This document shows, one piece after another, positions 30,433 to 39,237 of a stretch of 64,000 bases of DNA (its first letter is position 1; every line of letters starts with the position of its first letter). A program made the position numbers and the translations under genes. The stretch is from Klebsiella pneumoniae (GTDB lineage Bacteria > Pseudomonadota > Gammaproteobacteria > Ga0077536): contig CAMAXW010000012.1 of assembly GCA_945862315.1 (NCBI GenBank), forward strand, positions 1 through 64,000, in the 5' to 3' direction. Under the pieces are notes generated by a model. The model did not search any database and was not told the DNA's origin. It saw only the letters and a list, made by a program, of their open reading frames with translations.

Positions 30433-30945
30433 TTAACTGTGGGCCTGATACGGATGATGGGTTGCATCCTTCTGCGCGACGACGCTTGCGGCTCGCGGCT
30501 CGCGGGCCACTGCGCGCTGGATAGCCTGCTTCATCGCCTGATAGTTATAGTCCTGTATTTTTTGGTCGTCTTCGGCTAACCAGTGAATAAACACACCGGC
30601 ACAAATGTAGATGTCATCGGCTTCGGCGAGTGGGATGGTGCCGTCTTCTACGCTATCGGCCACAGCCATGGCGACCCCGCGCTGGGCCGGCCCAAACATT
30701 TGGACCGCCTGTTTAGAGCCCTTAATGGTGACCTTATTAAACATGACGGTGTTGGGTTTGGTGGCCAGATTAGGCGCAATCACCGCCAACAGGCTGCTGA
30801 ACCCCTCTTTATTGTTAGTAATGCAATGACAGAATGCGGTTTCTACCGCGCTGCCACGGGGCCCCATGATGAGCTCGATATGCGCGACCTCATGCCCCTC
30901 CCCCACCAATGATTCGCCGACTAATACGCGGTCAACAACGGCCAT
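30433..30945 (-). CDS. fae: Formaldehyde-activating enzyme
   Basis: Fae condenses formaldehyde with tetrahydromethanopterin to methylene-H4MPT. The 170-aa protein is near consensus: [23 protein letters not shown] with the catalytic His (H18 with Met counted), [39 protein letters not shown] and [19 protein letters not shown]. The start at 30945 has an ideal AGGAG 8 nt upstream; longer frames are rejected. It is the last gene of the operon mptG-ATP-grasp-mch-RimK-CitG-fae, and such a highly expressed enzyme may also have its own promoter in the preceding 61 nt. Confidence 0.97.
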   Translation of the reverse strand: MAVVDRVLVGESLVGEGHEVAHIELIMGPRGSAVETAFCHCITNNKEGFSSLLAVIAPNLATKPNTVMFNKVTIKGSKQAVQMFGPAQRGVAMAVADSVEDGTIPLAEADDIYICAGVFIHWLAEDDQKIQDYNYQAMKQAIQRAVAREPRAASVVAQKDATHHPYQAHS

Positions 30946-31006
30946 CTTTTTACTCCTAATACCCTGCTCAAAAGTTACCGCAGCCAGCGCCCGGCACCCC
31001 ATTATT

Positions 31007-31948
31007 TTACCCGTGTACTGATGGTGACACCCGACCCAGTACCACCGGCCCCCGACCCTGAGATAGTGACGACAGCGCCGCTGCGCGATCACTTAGGGCG
31101 TCACTGAGTTGGCAGGCAAAGAAGCTAGCCACGGTGAGGTCCGCACTGGTCCCGGGGTTAATCCCGGCGGCTTTCAGTTCGCGATCGAGGTGGCGCAATT
31201 TCGCCCGAAAAGCCGGCGAATGTGGGTCGGCCGGCCCGCTCCAACCCAGTCTTTGGGCACGCTCGCACAATGCCGTGGCGGCGGCCACGCCGTGTTTTCG
31301 CGCGACGTGGGAATCTGGAAAGCTAGTTAAAAAAGTGAGATACACCGCGCTCACCGCCTGCGCTAATGAGCCGCCAGCGGCGCGACTGGCGCGAAGTGCC
31401 GCAAGGCCCAGCTCAAACACTGCTGAATAATCATTGCCGTACTGCCGGGCGATGAGATCGCGCGCCGCCGCGAGCGCCATCGCAGCACGTAGATCTACGG
31501 TCGGGCGGGCGTAAACACTTTGCGCGGGCGCCTCGCCCAGCCCAGCGGGCGCCGCCTCGCGAATCGCCACGTAGGCAAACTCGGCGTCAGCCACGCTAAG
31601 GTCGCTCAACACCACACGCAAGCGCTGGCGCAAGGCCGGTTCGTTGGTTGGGGCTAGCGCCGCCAGCACGAGGGGCGCCACCAGCAGGAGAATGCCCAAA
31701 TTGGTGTTGCAGCCGACCGCCGCACGGGTCGCCCGGACCGCTCCTAGCAGCCGCTCACCCACCCCGCCACCGAGTTGCGTCAGGACCGACGCCGACACCG
31801 CGGCGCTGGTCAAAAAATCCGCCGCCTGCATGCCATGACCGGCCGCCTCACAACTGACGTTGCCGGGTTTGAACACGATGACGTCAAATCGGCAGGCTTC
31901 GCGATAAAGCTGCGCGATCACGACGGGCGTGAGCGATAACCCGCTCAT
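31007..31948 (-). CDS. CitG-like (COG1767) triphosphoribosyl-dephospho-CoA synthase family protein
   Basis: The 313-aa protein matches the all-helical CitG family: [31 protein letters not shown] near the start, [21 protein letters not shown] in the centre and [11 protein letters not shown] later. Classic CitG makes the citrate lyase prosthetic group, but no citrate lyase gene is present and the gene sits between two C1 cofactor genes. In methylotrophs this homologue is part of the H4MPT/methylofuran gene set. Attachment of a ribosyl or phosphoribosyl group is a reasonable guess only. It overlaps the RimK-like gene by 4 nt. Confidence 0.78.
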   Translation of the reverse strand: MSGLSLTPVVIAQLYREACRFDVIVFKPGNVSCEAAGHGMQAADFLTSAAVSASVLTQLGGGVGERLLGAVRATRAAVGCNTNLGILLLVAPLVLAALAPTNEPALRQRLRVVLSDLSVADAEFAYVAIREAAPAGLGEAPAQSVYARPTVDLRAAMALAAARDLIARQYGNDYSAVFELGLAALRASRAAGGSLAQAVSAVYLTFLTSFPDSHVARKHGVAAATALCERAQRLGWSGPADPHSPAFRAKLRHLDRELKAAGINPGTSADLTVASFFACQLSDALSDRAAALSSLSQGRGPVVLGRVSPSVHG

Positions 31949-32904
31949 AGGGCTTTGTCGCGCGCGGCCAAGACCGCACAGAAACCCTCCACAATCGCCG
32001 CCGTCACGCCCGCCCCATACACCGTTTCCAGACCCCACCACGCTGGCACACCGTTGACCTCCCCCACCCACCAACGCCCACGCGCATCCTGCAGCAGATC
32101 AACGCCCGCATAATCTGTTTGGACCGCCGCGCTGGCGGCCTCGGCCAACTCACGCATCGCCGGCAATAAGGGGGTTGCCGCACACACGGCACCCAGTGCG
32201 CGATTGGTGATCCAATGCGCGCTGCTGCGACTCATGGCGTAGCGGGCCACGCCGTTGACGACCAGCACGCGGTAATCACAATAGGGCGGACTGGGTCGCT
32301 CGATAAACACTTGCAGATAGAACACGCCGTTGGGCGGTGTCAGCGCGTCGAAGTCGGCGAGCTGGGTGATGCGCTGGAGACCTTCGCCCTGGGAACCAAA
32401 CAGCGGCTTAAGCACCAAGGTATCGCCACTGGCCAACACCCCCGCCGTCACCTGACGTGCCGCGGCCGGCCCTTCCAGCACCCAAGTACGGGGGGTCGGG
32501 ATGCCAGCGGCCAGCAACAGAAAACTGGTCAGCGCTTTATCGACCGTGCGCTCAATGGCGCGTCCCTGGTTGTAGACCGGCACGCCAAGATGGTCGAGCG
32601 CGTGCAGTAAATCGAGCCGCAAGATGACTTCTTCTAGCGTACCGCCCGGCACGCCGCGCACGAAGGCGCCCGCGGGCGCTGGCCCCGGAAACCCCGGAAT
32701 CATCACCTGCGGCCGGTCACCCGAGAGGTCGAGATAACAGTCTTTTAGTGAAACCAAACTTGCGCTGAGATTGCGCTGGGCTAACGCCCGGCACAGCACA
32801 TCACCATGCCAGCCGGGGTCGTCGGTAAAAATGACGACTCGGCGCGGCGCGCGGCCCCGCTCGGGCTGAGCGGGGCCGCTGCGGTCATCCGCCGAAGGAA
32901 GCAT
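31945..32904 (-). CDS. RimK-like ATP-grasp ligase of the H4MPT cluster
   Basis: The 319-aa protein has the RimK/GshB-type ATP-grasp order: YNQGRAIERTVDKALTSFLLLAAGIPTP, LVLKPLFGSQGEGL (nucleotide lysine loop), FYLQVFIERPSPPYCDYRVLVVNG, and VDLLQDARGRWWVGEVNGVPAWWGLE with the metal-binding E and N. RimK relatives add glutamates; MptN and CofF glutamylate archaeal pterin and F420. Bacterial methylofuran carries a glutamate chain, so a glutamylation role is attractive. The first ATG overlaps the mch end by 20 nt. The exact substrate is inferred only. Confidence 0.78.
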   Translation of the reverse strand: MLPSADDRSGPAQPERGRAPRRVVIFTDDPGWHGDVLCRALAQRNLSASLVSLKDCYLDLSGDRPQVMIPGFPGPAPAGAFVRGVPGGTLEEVILRLDLLHALDHLGVPVYNQGRAIERTVDKALTSFLLLAAGIPTPRTWVLEGPAAARQVTAGVLASGDTLVLKPLFGSQGEGLQRITQLADFDALTPPNGVFYLQVFIERPSPPYCDYRVLVVNGVARYAMSRSSAHWITNRALGAVCAATPLLPAMRELAEAASAAVQTDYAGVDLLQDARGRWWVGEVNGVPAWWGLETVYGAGVTAAIVEGFCAVLAARDKAL

Positions 32905-33868
32905 CTAACAAGTCTTCGCGCAGTGCGCCGGCATGGAAAGTCCGTCCACTGCCCACCGCCGTCACGGCAACCGCGGCCGGCGAAAACAACAGGGGGTCAA
33001 TTTTGTAAAAATCGTACTGATAATCCTTGAACACTTGGCCGAAGGGCCGGCCAAAATCACGTGACGCACTGCTGGGCAGTTGCGTGGCCAACTCACGCGC
33101 ATCCTCGTCGCTGGCGTTCACAAACAAGTGCACAAAGCCGCCGTAGAGGATGGCATCGTTGGTCCGGCCCATCGCGGTCATAAAATTGCCGCTCGGTGGT
33201 GGCAGGGGCGCGGTGCCTGCGCCGTCCACAATGCTCGCCAGCGGAAAATGCAATTCGTGCACCTTGTGCAAAGCCACTTCCAGAACGCGCGCCGCGATTT
33301 GTACCCCACCGGCCAGACTCGTGGTGGGGGTGAGAATGAGCGTGAGTTGGGCTGGAGCGATGCCACAGCGGCTGATAATTTTTTCGACGACTTCAGTGGG
33401 TGGAATGCGGTCGCTCTCGACGACCAGACAGGTGTCGCCGGGGGGATTGCGCCCGCCGAGTTCAACCAACAGCGGCTCCTTGCTGCCCATCGCGCGGGCC
33501 GGCCCGGAACCCAGCGCGTTATAGCCTTGTTTGCCCGTGCCGTGGCTGAGACTCCAACCCGCGTACTGGGAGCCTAAGCAGGCCCGCACCACATCTCCGG
33601 CGTGCACATCTACCTGCCACTGCCATTGGCGAAATGGTCCGCCGGCCCGCAGGCTCACACAGCCCAAACCACCCAAACAGATTTCCGCAATCAAGCGGCC
33701 CGCTGCTAGTCCGCCCGGGTGATCAATGCCCGCATCCACCACCCGCGTGCCGTTAGGCAACTCGGTCACGCCCACTCGCAGGCGGTCGGCTTGTTCCAGC
33801 AGACGTTGTACCAAGGGGCGACTGGCGAGACTGACATTAGCGCCGGGGGTCATCGCAGGGTTGTTCAT
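32885..33868 (-). CDS. mch: Methenyltetrahydromethanopterin cyclohydrolase
   Basis: Mch interconverts methenyl-H4MPT and formyl-H4MPT in the cytoplasm. The 327-aa protein has VDAGIDHPGGLAAGRLIAEICLGGLG (about 46-71), DVVRACLGSQYAGWSL, ALGSGPARAMGSKE, TPTTSLAGGVQIAARVLEVALHK and GRTNDAILYGGFVHLFV, all matching the family. The ATG overlaps the stop of the upstream ATP-grasp gene (ATGA). Between fae and the Fhc complex it supplies the middle step of formaldehyde oxidation to formate. Confidence 0.96.
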   Translation of the reverse strand: MNNPAMTPGANVSLASRPLVQRLLEQADRLRVGVTELPNGTRVVDAGIDHPGGLAAGRLIAEICLGGLGCVSLRAGGPFRQWQWQVDVHAGDVVRACLGSQYAGWSLSHGTGKQGYNALGSGPARAMGSKEPLLVELGGRNPPGDTCLVVESDRIPPTEVVEKIISRCGIAPAQLTLILTPTTSLAGGVQIAARVLEVALHKVHELHFPLASIVDGAGTAPLPPPSGNFMTAMGRTNDAILYGGFVHLFVNASDEDARELATQLPSSASRDFGRPFGQVFKDYQYDFYKIDPLLFSPAAVAVTAVGSGRTFHAGALREDLLDASFGG

Positions 33869-35040
33869 CGAGAAGATCTCCGTCGTGGCGCAGGTTCAGT
33901 ACGCGGCAGGGGTCGCCCACCCGCGGGTAGGCCCAGTAGTTCAGCCAGTCTATCCAGACGCCGTTGCAAGCAGCGTTGGGTCGCATCCGGGGTCGCGCCA
34001 CTCGCCCGCACGGTGCACACCGGGGCGCCGCTTTGCAGCGCGCTACCCGCTTGCGGCCGGTCCGCCACCCAAGCCGGCCAGTCTAGCGAGTCCGGGATCA
34101 AAATTGCAGACGCCGCGTAATAGACCGCCTGCGCGCGCAACGTCGGTCGCGCCCGGATGGCCGGCAAACGCTGGCCCTTGCTCGCGGCCACATGGGCACG
34201 AAAAACATCTCCTGGGTGGGCCAGCAAATCAAAAGTCGCGGTGGGCCGCGGGTTGATCTCGATAAGCCAGCAGCGCTCGCGTGCATCCAAGACAAAATCA
34301 ACACCACACAAACCCACCAAACCCAACGCTGGACACAAGCGGGCCAACGCCGCGCTAATCGTCTGCGTCACGCTAGACGGCAAATCGCGCAACGCGATCG
34401 CCCCCCCATACCTAAAAGGCTGCGTGGCGCTGGGCCAAAATAGATGCTCGCAAAAGCCCAGTACCGCAACCTCGGCGGTGCCCGCTACCAGCGCGACCGA
34501 GAACGAGCGTCCCGCCACGTAGGCTTGTGCAAAGCGCCTGCGGCCGAGCGTGGTGCCCGCACGAGCCCAGTGCACATGCCCCCCACCGGACTCCCCAACA
34601 CGTTTGACCACCCAGCGTCCTCGTGCGGGGACTCGATTGCCACACAACGCCGGGGTTGGAATGTCCAGCGCGCACAGTTGCTGGTGGAGTTGTGCGGGAT
34701 CCCACAGCACGCGCAAGGCTGCCGCCCCGGTGCCTAGCAAAGGCCGCTGCTGGGCCATTTTCAGGAGCAGTGCCGCCTGCCCCTCAAAGCCACTCCCCCA
34801 CACCACCGCTGCGTGCGGCGCGCGCACGCAGTAGTGCCGCAGCACCGTGAGCAAGCCAGCGGCGTCTAAGCACAGCCCTGAGCGCGTTGGCAGCGCCGCC
34901 CAACAGGTGGCTAAATTCCGGGTATCGAGGTCACCAAAAACATCCGCCACTAACGCGCGGTAACCGGCTGCCCGCGCCGCTGCGGCAAGCTGCCGTCCGG
35001 CACGCGCAAAAATGAGGACCTCGCGTGGCTCAGGCGCCAA
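33865..35040 (-). CDS. COG2232-type ATP-grasp protein of the H4MPT cluster
   Basis: The 391-aa protein has an N-terminal Rossmann-like segment (VLIFARAGRQLAAAARAAGYRALVADVFGDLDT), VVWGSGFEGQAALLL and ATP-grasp elements (GRWVVKRVGESGGGHVH, VAGRSFSVALVAG, VGLCGVDFVLD, CWLIEINPRPTATFD). It is of the type found with H4MPT genes. Archaeal MfnD, a tyramine-glutamate ligase, is an ATP-grasp enzyme and offers one model. The only usable start is a TTG (35040), with a TAGGAGCGGGG element upstream. The Arg/Pro-rich tail (about 365-391) looks disordered. Confidence 0.72.
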   Translation of the reverse strand: MAPEPREVLIFARAGRQLAAAARAAGYRALVADVFGDLDTRNLATCWAALPTRSGLCLDAAGLLTVLRHYCVRAPHAAVVWGSGFEGQAALLLKMAQQRPLLGTGAAALRVLWDPAQLHQQLCALDIPTPALCGNRVPARGRWVVKRVGESGGGHVHWARAGTTLGRRRFAQAYVAGRSFSVALVAGTAEVAVLGFCEHLFWPSATQPFRYGGAIALRDLPSSVTQTISAALARLCPALGLVGLCGVDFVLDARERCWLIEINPRPTATFDLLAHPGDVFRAHVAASKGQRLPAIRARPTLRAQAVYYAASAILIPDSLDWPAWVADRPQAGSALQSGAPVCTVRASGATPDATQRCLQRRLDRLAELLGLPAGGRPLPRTEPAPRRRSSR

Positions 35041-35301
35041 GGGTGCGCCCCGCTCCTACGGCGTTCAGCATTTCGGCAGCCAGCGGCATAGCACGCTGTT
35101 CAATGGCAATTCTCGGCCGTCGCACTGCGCCTGCGTGCGCAAAAAAATTCTGTTGGGGGTCAGGATATGAATGGCGTCAGGCGCTAGATTGTCGTGCGCG
35201 ATGCCTGTCTTGCCAGGCGCCTCAGGGGTCATGCGGACATCACAGGCTGGCCGTATTGAGTTGGGCTGAACACCGACGTCGAATAGCGAGCTTGCATGGC
35301 A
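35033..35301 (-). other. Intergenic stretch with a possible gene remnant
   Basis: The otherwise tight operon has a 261-nt gap here. One minus-strand frame starts at ATG 35247 and reads MTPEAPGKTGIAHDNLAPD to a stop near 35070; another frame, in step after a run of seven T (35147-35141), ends AIEQRAMPLAAEMLNAVGAG at a TGA that overlaps the next gene's TTG start. Either this is a short upstream peptide coupled to the ATP-grasp gene or the end of a decayed gene. No family is recognised. Confidence 0.3.
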
Positions 35302-36294
35302 TCACGCGCGGGTTATGGCAGCGCTCGACTCTGCTGCTGGCACGGCAGACGGTGGGGGGTGATCGCACCGCGTATGGCGCGCACCGGTATTGCTGCCCGC
35401 CACGATTTGGTAACGTAGTCCAGCCCCTATCCATTGGCCGCAAGCATCGGCCACCGCCTCGGCAACGGCGGCATTGGGGGTAAAAATAAACCCAGTGGGT
35501 CCCCAAGAACTTTGCCCGATGCCGGGCAAATCAAACGCGCGCGAGAGTTCAATCAGCGCGGCACCCACCCTGGCACTGGTGTAGATGCCACCTTGTTTGG
35601 GTGCGAAATGCGCACCAATCAGCGCCTGAATCTGCGCTAAATGAGCGCTAAAAGCGCGAAAATCGCTCTCCGCCACCGCCGGCAGCAAACCGACCAGCAC
35701 CGTGCGCGCAAGCCGTCCGGCGCGCGCCGCGGGCATCGTCGGCAAACTGTCAAACGCGGCGCGCTCGGGCGCGCCGCTCAAGCCCTGGGCGCGCTCGTCG
35801 AATAACAGCAAACAACGCCACGCGGGGGGGAAGCTCAGTCGCGCCAGCACCGGTGGCGTGGTGGTCGTCGGACCGCGTCCGCCATCGACAATAAAACCCC
35901 CGTCTTCGAAAGCCGCGATGCCGATTCCAGAGCGTTCGCCACGCCCCATTAGCGCGGCGAGTTCGCGTGGTGAACGCGCCAAACCCAACGCCCCCGCACC
36001 GGCCGCAGCGATCGCTAACGCCAGTTGCGTACCAGATCCTAGACCGACATGTGCCGGGGGTAAGGCGTGCGTGATCACATGCAAGCCACGGTTGTCAGCA
36101 GTTGCTGCCAGCAGCCGACGAGCGATGGGCGCAACCCGCTCGGCGGCCAAACCCTCAAGCTGAAGCACCGCGGCTGGCGCGGCCCAGACTTGCGCATCCA
36201 GTTCGCTAACCGCCAACCCAATACTGCCAAAACGACGCCCCAAGCCGCCGTGCATATCCACAAAGCCCAGATGCAAACGTGCCGGTGCGCTCAC
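35302..36294 (-). CDS. mptG: Beta-ribofuranosylaminobenzene 5'-phosphate synthase
   Basis: This enzyme joins p-aminobenzoate and phosphoribosyl pyrophosphate with loss of CO2 and PPi, the committed step to methanopterin. The 330-aa GHMP-fold protein has SAPARLHLGFVDMHGGLGRRFGSIGLAV at the start, PPAHVGLGSGTQLALAIAAAGAGALGL, the diagnostic RGERSGIGIAAFEDGGFIVDGG and GQSSWGPTGFIFTPN. The GTG at 36294 has GGGA upstream and is preferred over TTG 36327. About 30 Pro/Ala-rich residues after VAGSNTGAR look like an unconserved tail. It opens the mch-fae operon. Confidence 0.9.
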   Translation of the reverse strand: MSAPARLHLGFVDMHGGLGRRFGSIGLAVSELDAQVWAAPAAVLQLEGLAAERVAPIARRLLAATADNRGLHVITHALPPAHVGLGSGTQLALAIAAAGAGALGLARSPRELAALMGRGERSGIGIAAFEDGGFIVDGGRGPTTTTPPVLARLSFPPAWRCLLLFDERAQGLSGAPERAAFDSLPTMPAARAGRLARTVLVGLLPAVAESDFRAFSAHLAQIQALIGAHFAPKQGGIYTSARVGAALIELSRAFDLPGIGQSSWGPTGFIFTPNAAVAEAVADACGQWIGAGLRYQIVAGSNTGARHTRCDHPPPSAVPAAESSAAITRA

Positions 36295-36489
36295 AAAATA
36301 TCCCGGCTCAGCGTGAATGTGCGTCAAACGAGGTGCCTATCCTGTCAGGTTGGTGGGCGTTGATACTAACCTAGCGCTGGGTTGCGGCTGTGGCCCATCT
36401 TGGGGGGGGCGGAAAATCGATGCGAGGTAGCTCTGCCTGCTAGACTTCGCTGGCGATTCTGCACTGCCAGCTGCCGAGGGAAAAACACC

Positions 36490-37707
36490 ATGGATTTTAC
36501 CTACAACGATAAAAGCCGCCAGTTACTCGACCAGATCCGCGCCTTCATGCAGGCCCATATCTACCCCATCGAGCAGGATATTTATGACTTCAATCACGAC
36601 CCCGCGAACCTCTGGGTACCCGCACCGCAGATCGCAGCCCTCAAGGCCCGCGCCCGGGCGCAGGGGCTGTGGAATCTGTTCCTGCCCCACGAATATGTCG
36701 ATTACAGCCCCGGGCTGACCAATCTCGATTACGCACCGCTGGCCGAAGAAATGGGGCGGGTGCGCTGGGCCCCGGAGGTTTTTAATTGCAGTGCACCGGA
36801 TACCGGCAACATGGAGGTGCTGGCCCGTTACGGCACACCGGCACAAAAAAAACGTTGGCTAGAGCCGCTGCTCGCCGGGGAGATTCGCTCCTCCTACCTG
36901 ATGACCGAGCCCCAGGTGGCATCCTCGGATGCGACCAATATCGAGACCTCCATCACTCGCGATGGGGACGAATACGTCATTAACGGGCGTAAATGGTGGA
37001 GTTCCTGCGTGTTTGATCCGCGCAATAAAATCTATGTGTTGATGGGCAAAACAGACCCGCAGGCCGCTCGTCACGCGCAACAATCCATGGTGTTAATTCC
37101 CGCTGGCACGCCGGGCTTCACCATCGTGCGCCCCCTGCGCGTGCTCAACGACCTGCACTCGCCCCACGGCCATGGCGAAGTGCGCATGACCAATCTGCGC
37201 GTACCGGTGGAAAATTTGCTGCTGGGTGAAGGACGGGGTTTTGAGATCGCGCAGGGCCGCCTAGGCCCTGGTCGTATCCACCATTGCATGCGGCTAGTCG
37301 GTGCGGCTCAGCGCGCGCTCGACATCATGTGCGAACGGGTGGAGAACCGCGTGGCCTTCGGCAAAAAAATCTCCGAACATTCGAGCATCCGCCAGGACAT
37401 TGCCAAATCTCGCTGTGATGTTCAGCAAGCGCGCCTGTTAACGCTGTGGGCCGCCGACCGTTTGGACCGGGAGGGCAATAAATCTGCGCGAGATGCTATT
37501 GCGATGATTAAAGTCACAGTGCCGCTGATGTGCCAGACCGTTGCCGATCGTGCCATGCAGGCTCACGGTGGCATGGGCGTGTGCCAAGACACCCCGATTC
37601 CAGAAATATTTTCCTATGCGCGCTCCGTACGCTTGGCGGATGGACCCGACGAAGTCCACCTCTCGCAACTGGGCAAGCTCACCATTCAGCAGACACTCGC
37701 GGGTTAG
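36490..37707 (+). CDS. Acyl-CoA dehydrogenase family flavoprotein
   Basis: The 405-aa protein has the ACAD architecture: helical N-terminus (DKSRQLLDQIRAFMQAHIYPIE), the FAD/beta domain with SYLMTEPQVASSDATNIETSITRDGDEYVINGRKWWSS, and the C-terminal helices with RVENRVAFGKKISEHSSIRQDIA and QAHGGMGVCQDTPIPEIFSYARSVRLADGPDEVH. It resembles the ACAD10/11-like bacterial group. GAGGGA precedes the ATG at 36490. Why it stands between the two halves of the C1 island is unclear; it has its own upstream gap and may be unrelated to C1 transfer. Confidence 0.85.
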   Translation: MDFTYNDKSRQLLDQIRAFMQAHIYPIEQDIYDFNHDPANLWVPAPQIAALKARARAQGLWNLFLPHEYVDYSPGLTNLDYAPLAEEMGRVRWAPEVFNCSAPDTGNMEVLARYGTPAQKKRWLEPLLAGEIRSSYLMTEPQVASSDATNIETSITRDGDEYVINGRKWWSSCVFDPRNKIYVLMGKTDPQAARHAQQSMVLIPAGTPGFTIVRPLRVLNDLHSPHGHGEVRMTNLRVPVENLLLGEGRGFEIAQGRLGPGRIHHCMRLVGAAQRALDIMCERVENRVAFGKKISEHSSIRQDIAKSRCDVQQARLLTLWAADRLDREGNKSARDAIAMIKVTVPLMCQTVADRAMQAHGGMGVCQDTPIPEIFSYARSVRLADGPDEVHLSQLGKLTIQQTLAG

Positions 37708-37817
37708 CCCGCGGCGCGGCGCCGGGCGACTCGCTAAAGCCACGAGTTGACCGGCCTACACGCGTTATTGTCAGTATTTTCAGCGGCGCGAAGAACGCGC
37801 GAATGCCTAGACGCCCC

Positions 37818-37869
37818 GTGCCGAAAGGCGTCATCCAGTCACGCCGTGCCGTAGTGCCAAAGTAGTGCC
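37818..37869 (+). promoter_or_regulatory. GTGCC repeats upstream of fhcBADC
   Basis: GTAGTGCC occurs at 37851-37858 and 37862-37869, one helical turn (11 bp) apart, and GTGCC also occurs at 37818 and 37846. A TGCTAGGGT extended -10-like element follows immediately (37873-37881), about 80 nt before fhcB. The layout suggests an activator or repressor site; the regulator is unknown. Confidence 0.35.
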
Positions 37870-37962
37870 TGTGCTAGGGTACAAACACCTGTAAATAGCC
37901 GCGGCGTGCTTGCTTGAGGCACCTCATTATTCAGTTCCCCAGCACTCACCACCGGTAGCGCC

Positions 37963-39234
37963 GTGCTAAAAAAACTCGCCTCGGTCTCCTCGCCACGCAT
38001 CACACACACGGCCGTCACCTGCCCGTTTTGTGGACTGCTGTGCGACGACTTGGCGATTGCCGTCAGCGACACCCAACTCACCGTCACCCAGAACGGCTGC
38101 CCCAAAGCACGCGCGGCCTTCAGGGCCGCTGACGTACCGGGGCCGCCATTGATCAACGGCCAGCCAGCCACGTTGAACGCGGCCTTGGATGCCGCAGCCC
38201 AGATCCTAAAACGTAGCCAGCAGCCTTTGTTTGCCGGTCTGGGGACCGATGTGGCCGGCATGCGCGCCCTACTCGCGCTGGCAGAACCTTGTCATGCCAT
38301 CGTCGACCATCTCCACGGCGCGGCGATGGCGCGTCAGGTGCGGGTCTTGCAAAGTCGCGGGCTCACCACTACCACGCTGGCCGAGGTGCGCAACCGTGCC
38401 GATTTAGTGGTCCTGTTGGGCGTCGATATTCAAGCGGATTTTCCCCGCTTTGCGGAAATCTGCCTCACGCCAGTCGAAAGCCTAGCGCCCGCAAGGCTGG
38501 CAGCGCGGCGGGTTTTTCAAGTCGGCCCCGCAACCAGCAAGCCCCCAAAAACCGGCGCGCGCGTGGAGCGCGTTACGTGTGCGGCCAGCGAACTGCTTGA
38601 GACGCTCAGCGCCTTGCGCGCCGAACTACGCGGACGCCCCCACCGGGCCGCAGGACGTATCCGCACCGGGGTGATCCTGCTCGCCCAGGCCATCCGCGCG
38701 GCGCACTACACCGTCTTGGTCTGGGCACCGGGCCAATTAGCGGCACTCGACGGCGATTTAATGATCGGCAGTGCTTGTGAGCTGATCGCGGAAATCAACC
38801 GAGAACGGCGGGCAGCGGGCCTGGCACTCGGCGGCAACGATGGCAGCCAAACCGCACTGGCCGTCTGCACCTGGATAACCGGTTATCCCTTGCAGGTGTC
38901 CTTCGCGGGCGCCACCCTCGACTTTGATCCGCTGCGCTATCAAACCACCCGTCTGCTCGCGGACGGCGCGGTGGACGCCCTGTTATGGCTGAGTACTTTC
39001 AGCCCACAGCCGGCACCAGCTACCCACGTGCCGCGGATCGTCATTGGTAACGCCGCCAGCACCTTGGTCGCGCCCAATTCGGTCTTTCTGCCGGCGGGCA
39101 CACCGGGGCTCGATCACACGGGCCAGTTGGTGCGCACTGACGCAGTCGTCACGTTACCGCTGCAGCGCCTGCGCGAGACGGCCACCTCGTCCGCCGCCAC
39201 CCTCTTGATTGAACTCGCCCGGAGAGTGCGATAA
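37963..39234 (+). CDS. fhcB: Formyltransferase/hydrolase complex subunit B (FhcB)
   Basis: FhcB is the bacterial relative of formylmethanofuran dehydrogenase subunit B. The 423-aa protein keeps an N-terminal cysteine set (C20, C23, C27 in TCPFCGLLCDD) and the molybdopterin-oxidoreductase-like fold: GLGTDVAGMRALLALAEPCHAIVDH, LVVLLGVDIQADFPRF and a C-terminal TDAVVTLPLQRLRE. In bacteria the complex works as hydrolase without oxidoreduction, so B is thought to be structural. The start is a GTG (37963) with weak Shine-Dalgarno. It is the first gene of the fhcBADC operon. Confidence 0.93.
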   Translation: MLKKLASVSSPRITHTAVTCPFCGLLCDDLAIAVSDTQLTVTQNGCPKARAAFRAADVPGPPLINGQPATLNAALDAAAQILKRSQQPLFAGLGTDVAGMRALLALAEPCHAIVDHLHGAAMARQVRVLQSRGLTTTTLAEVRNRADLVVLLGVDIQADFPRFAEICLTPVESLAPARLAARRVFQVGPATSKPPKTGARVERVTCAASELLETLSALRAELRGRPHRAAGRIRTGVILLAQAIRAAHYTVLVWAPGQLAALDGDLMIGSACELIAEINRERRAAGLALGGNDGSQTALAVCTWITGYPLQVSFAGATLDFDPLRYQTTRLLADGAVDALLWLSTFSPQPAPATHVPRIVIGNAASTLVAPNSVFLPAGTPGLDHTGQLVRTDAVVTLPLQRLRETATSSAATLLIELARRVR

Positions 39235-39237
39235 ACC

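Noticed and set aside
31007-31948. Annotation as citrate lyase prosthetic-group synthase
   Set aside because: No citrate lyase genes; the operon is devoted to C1 cofactors.
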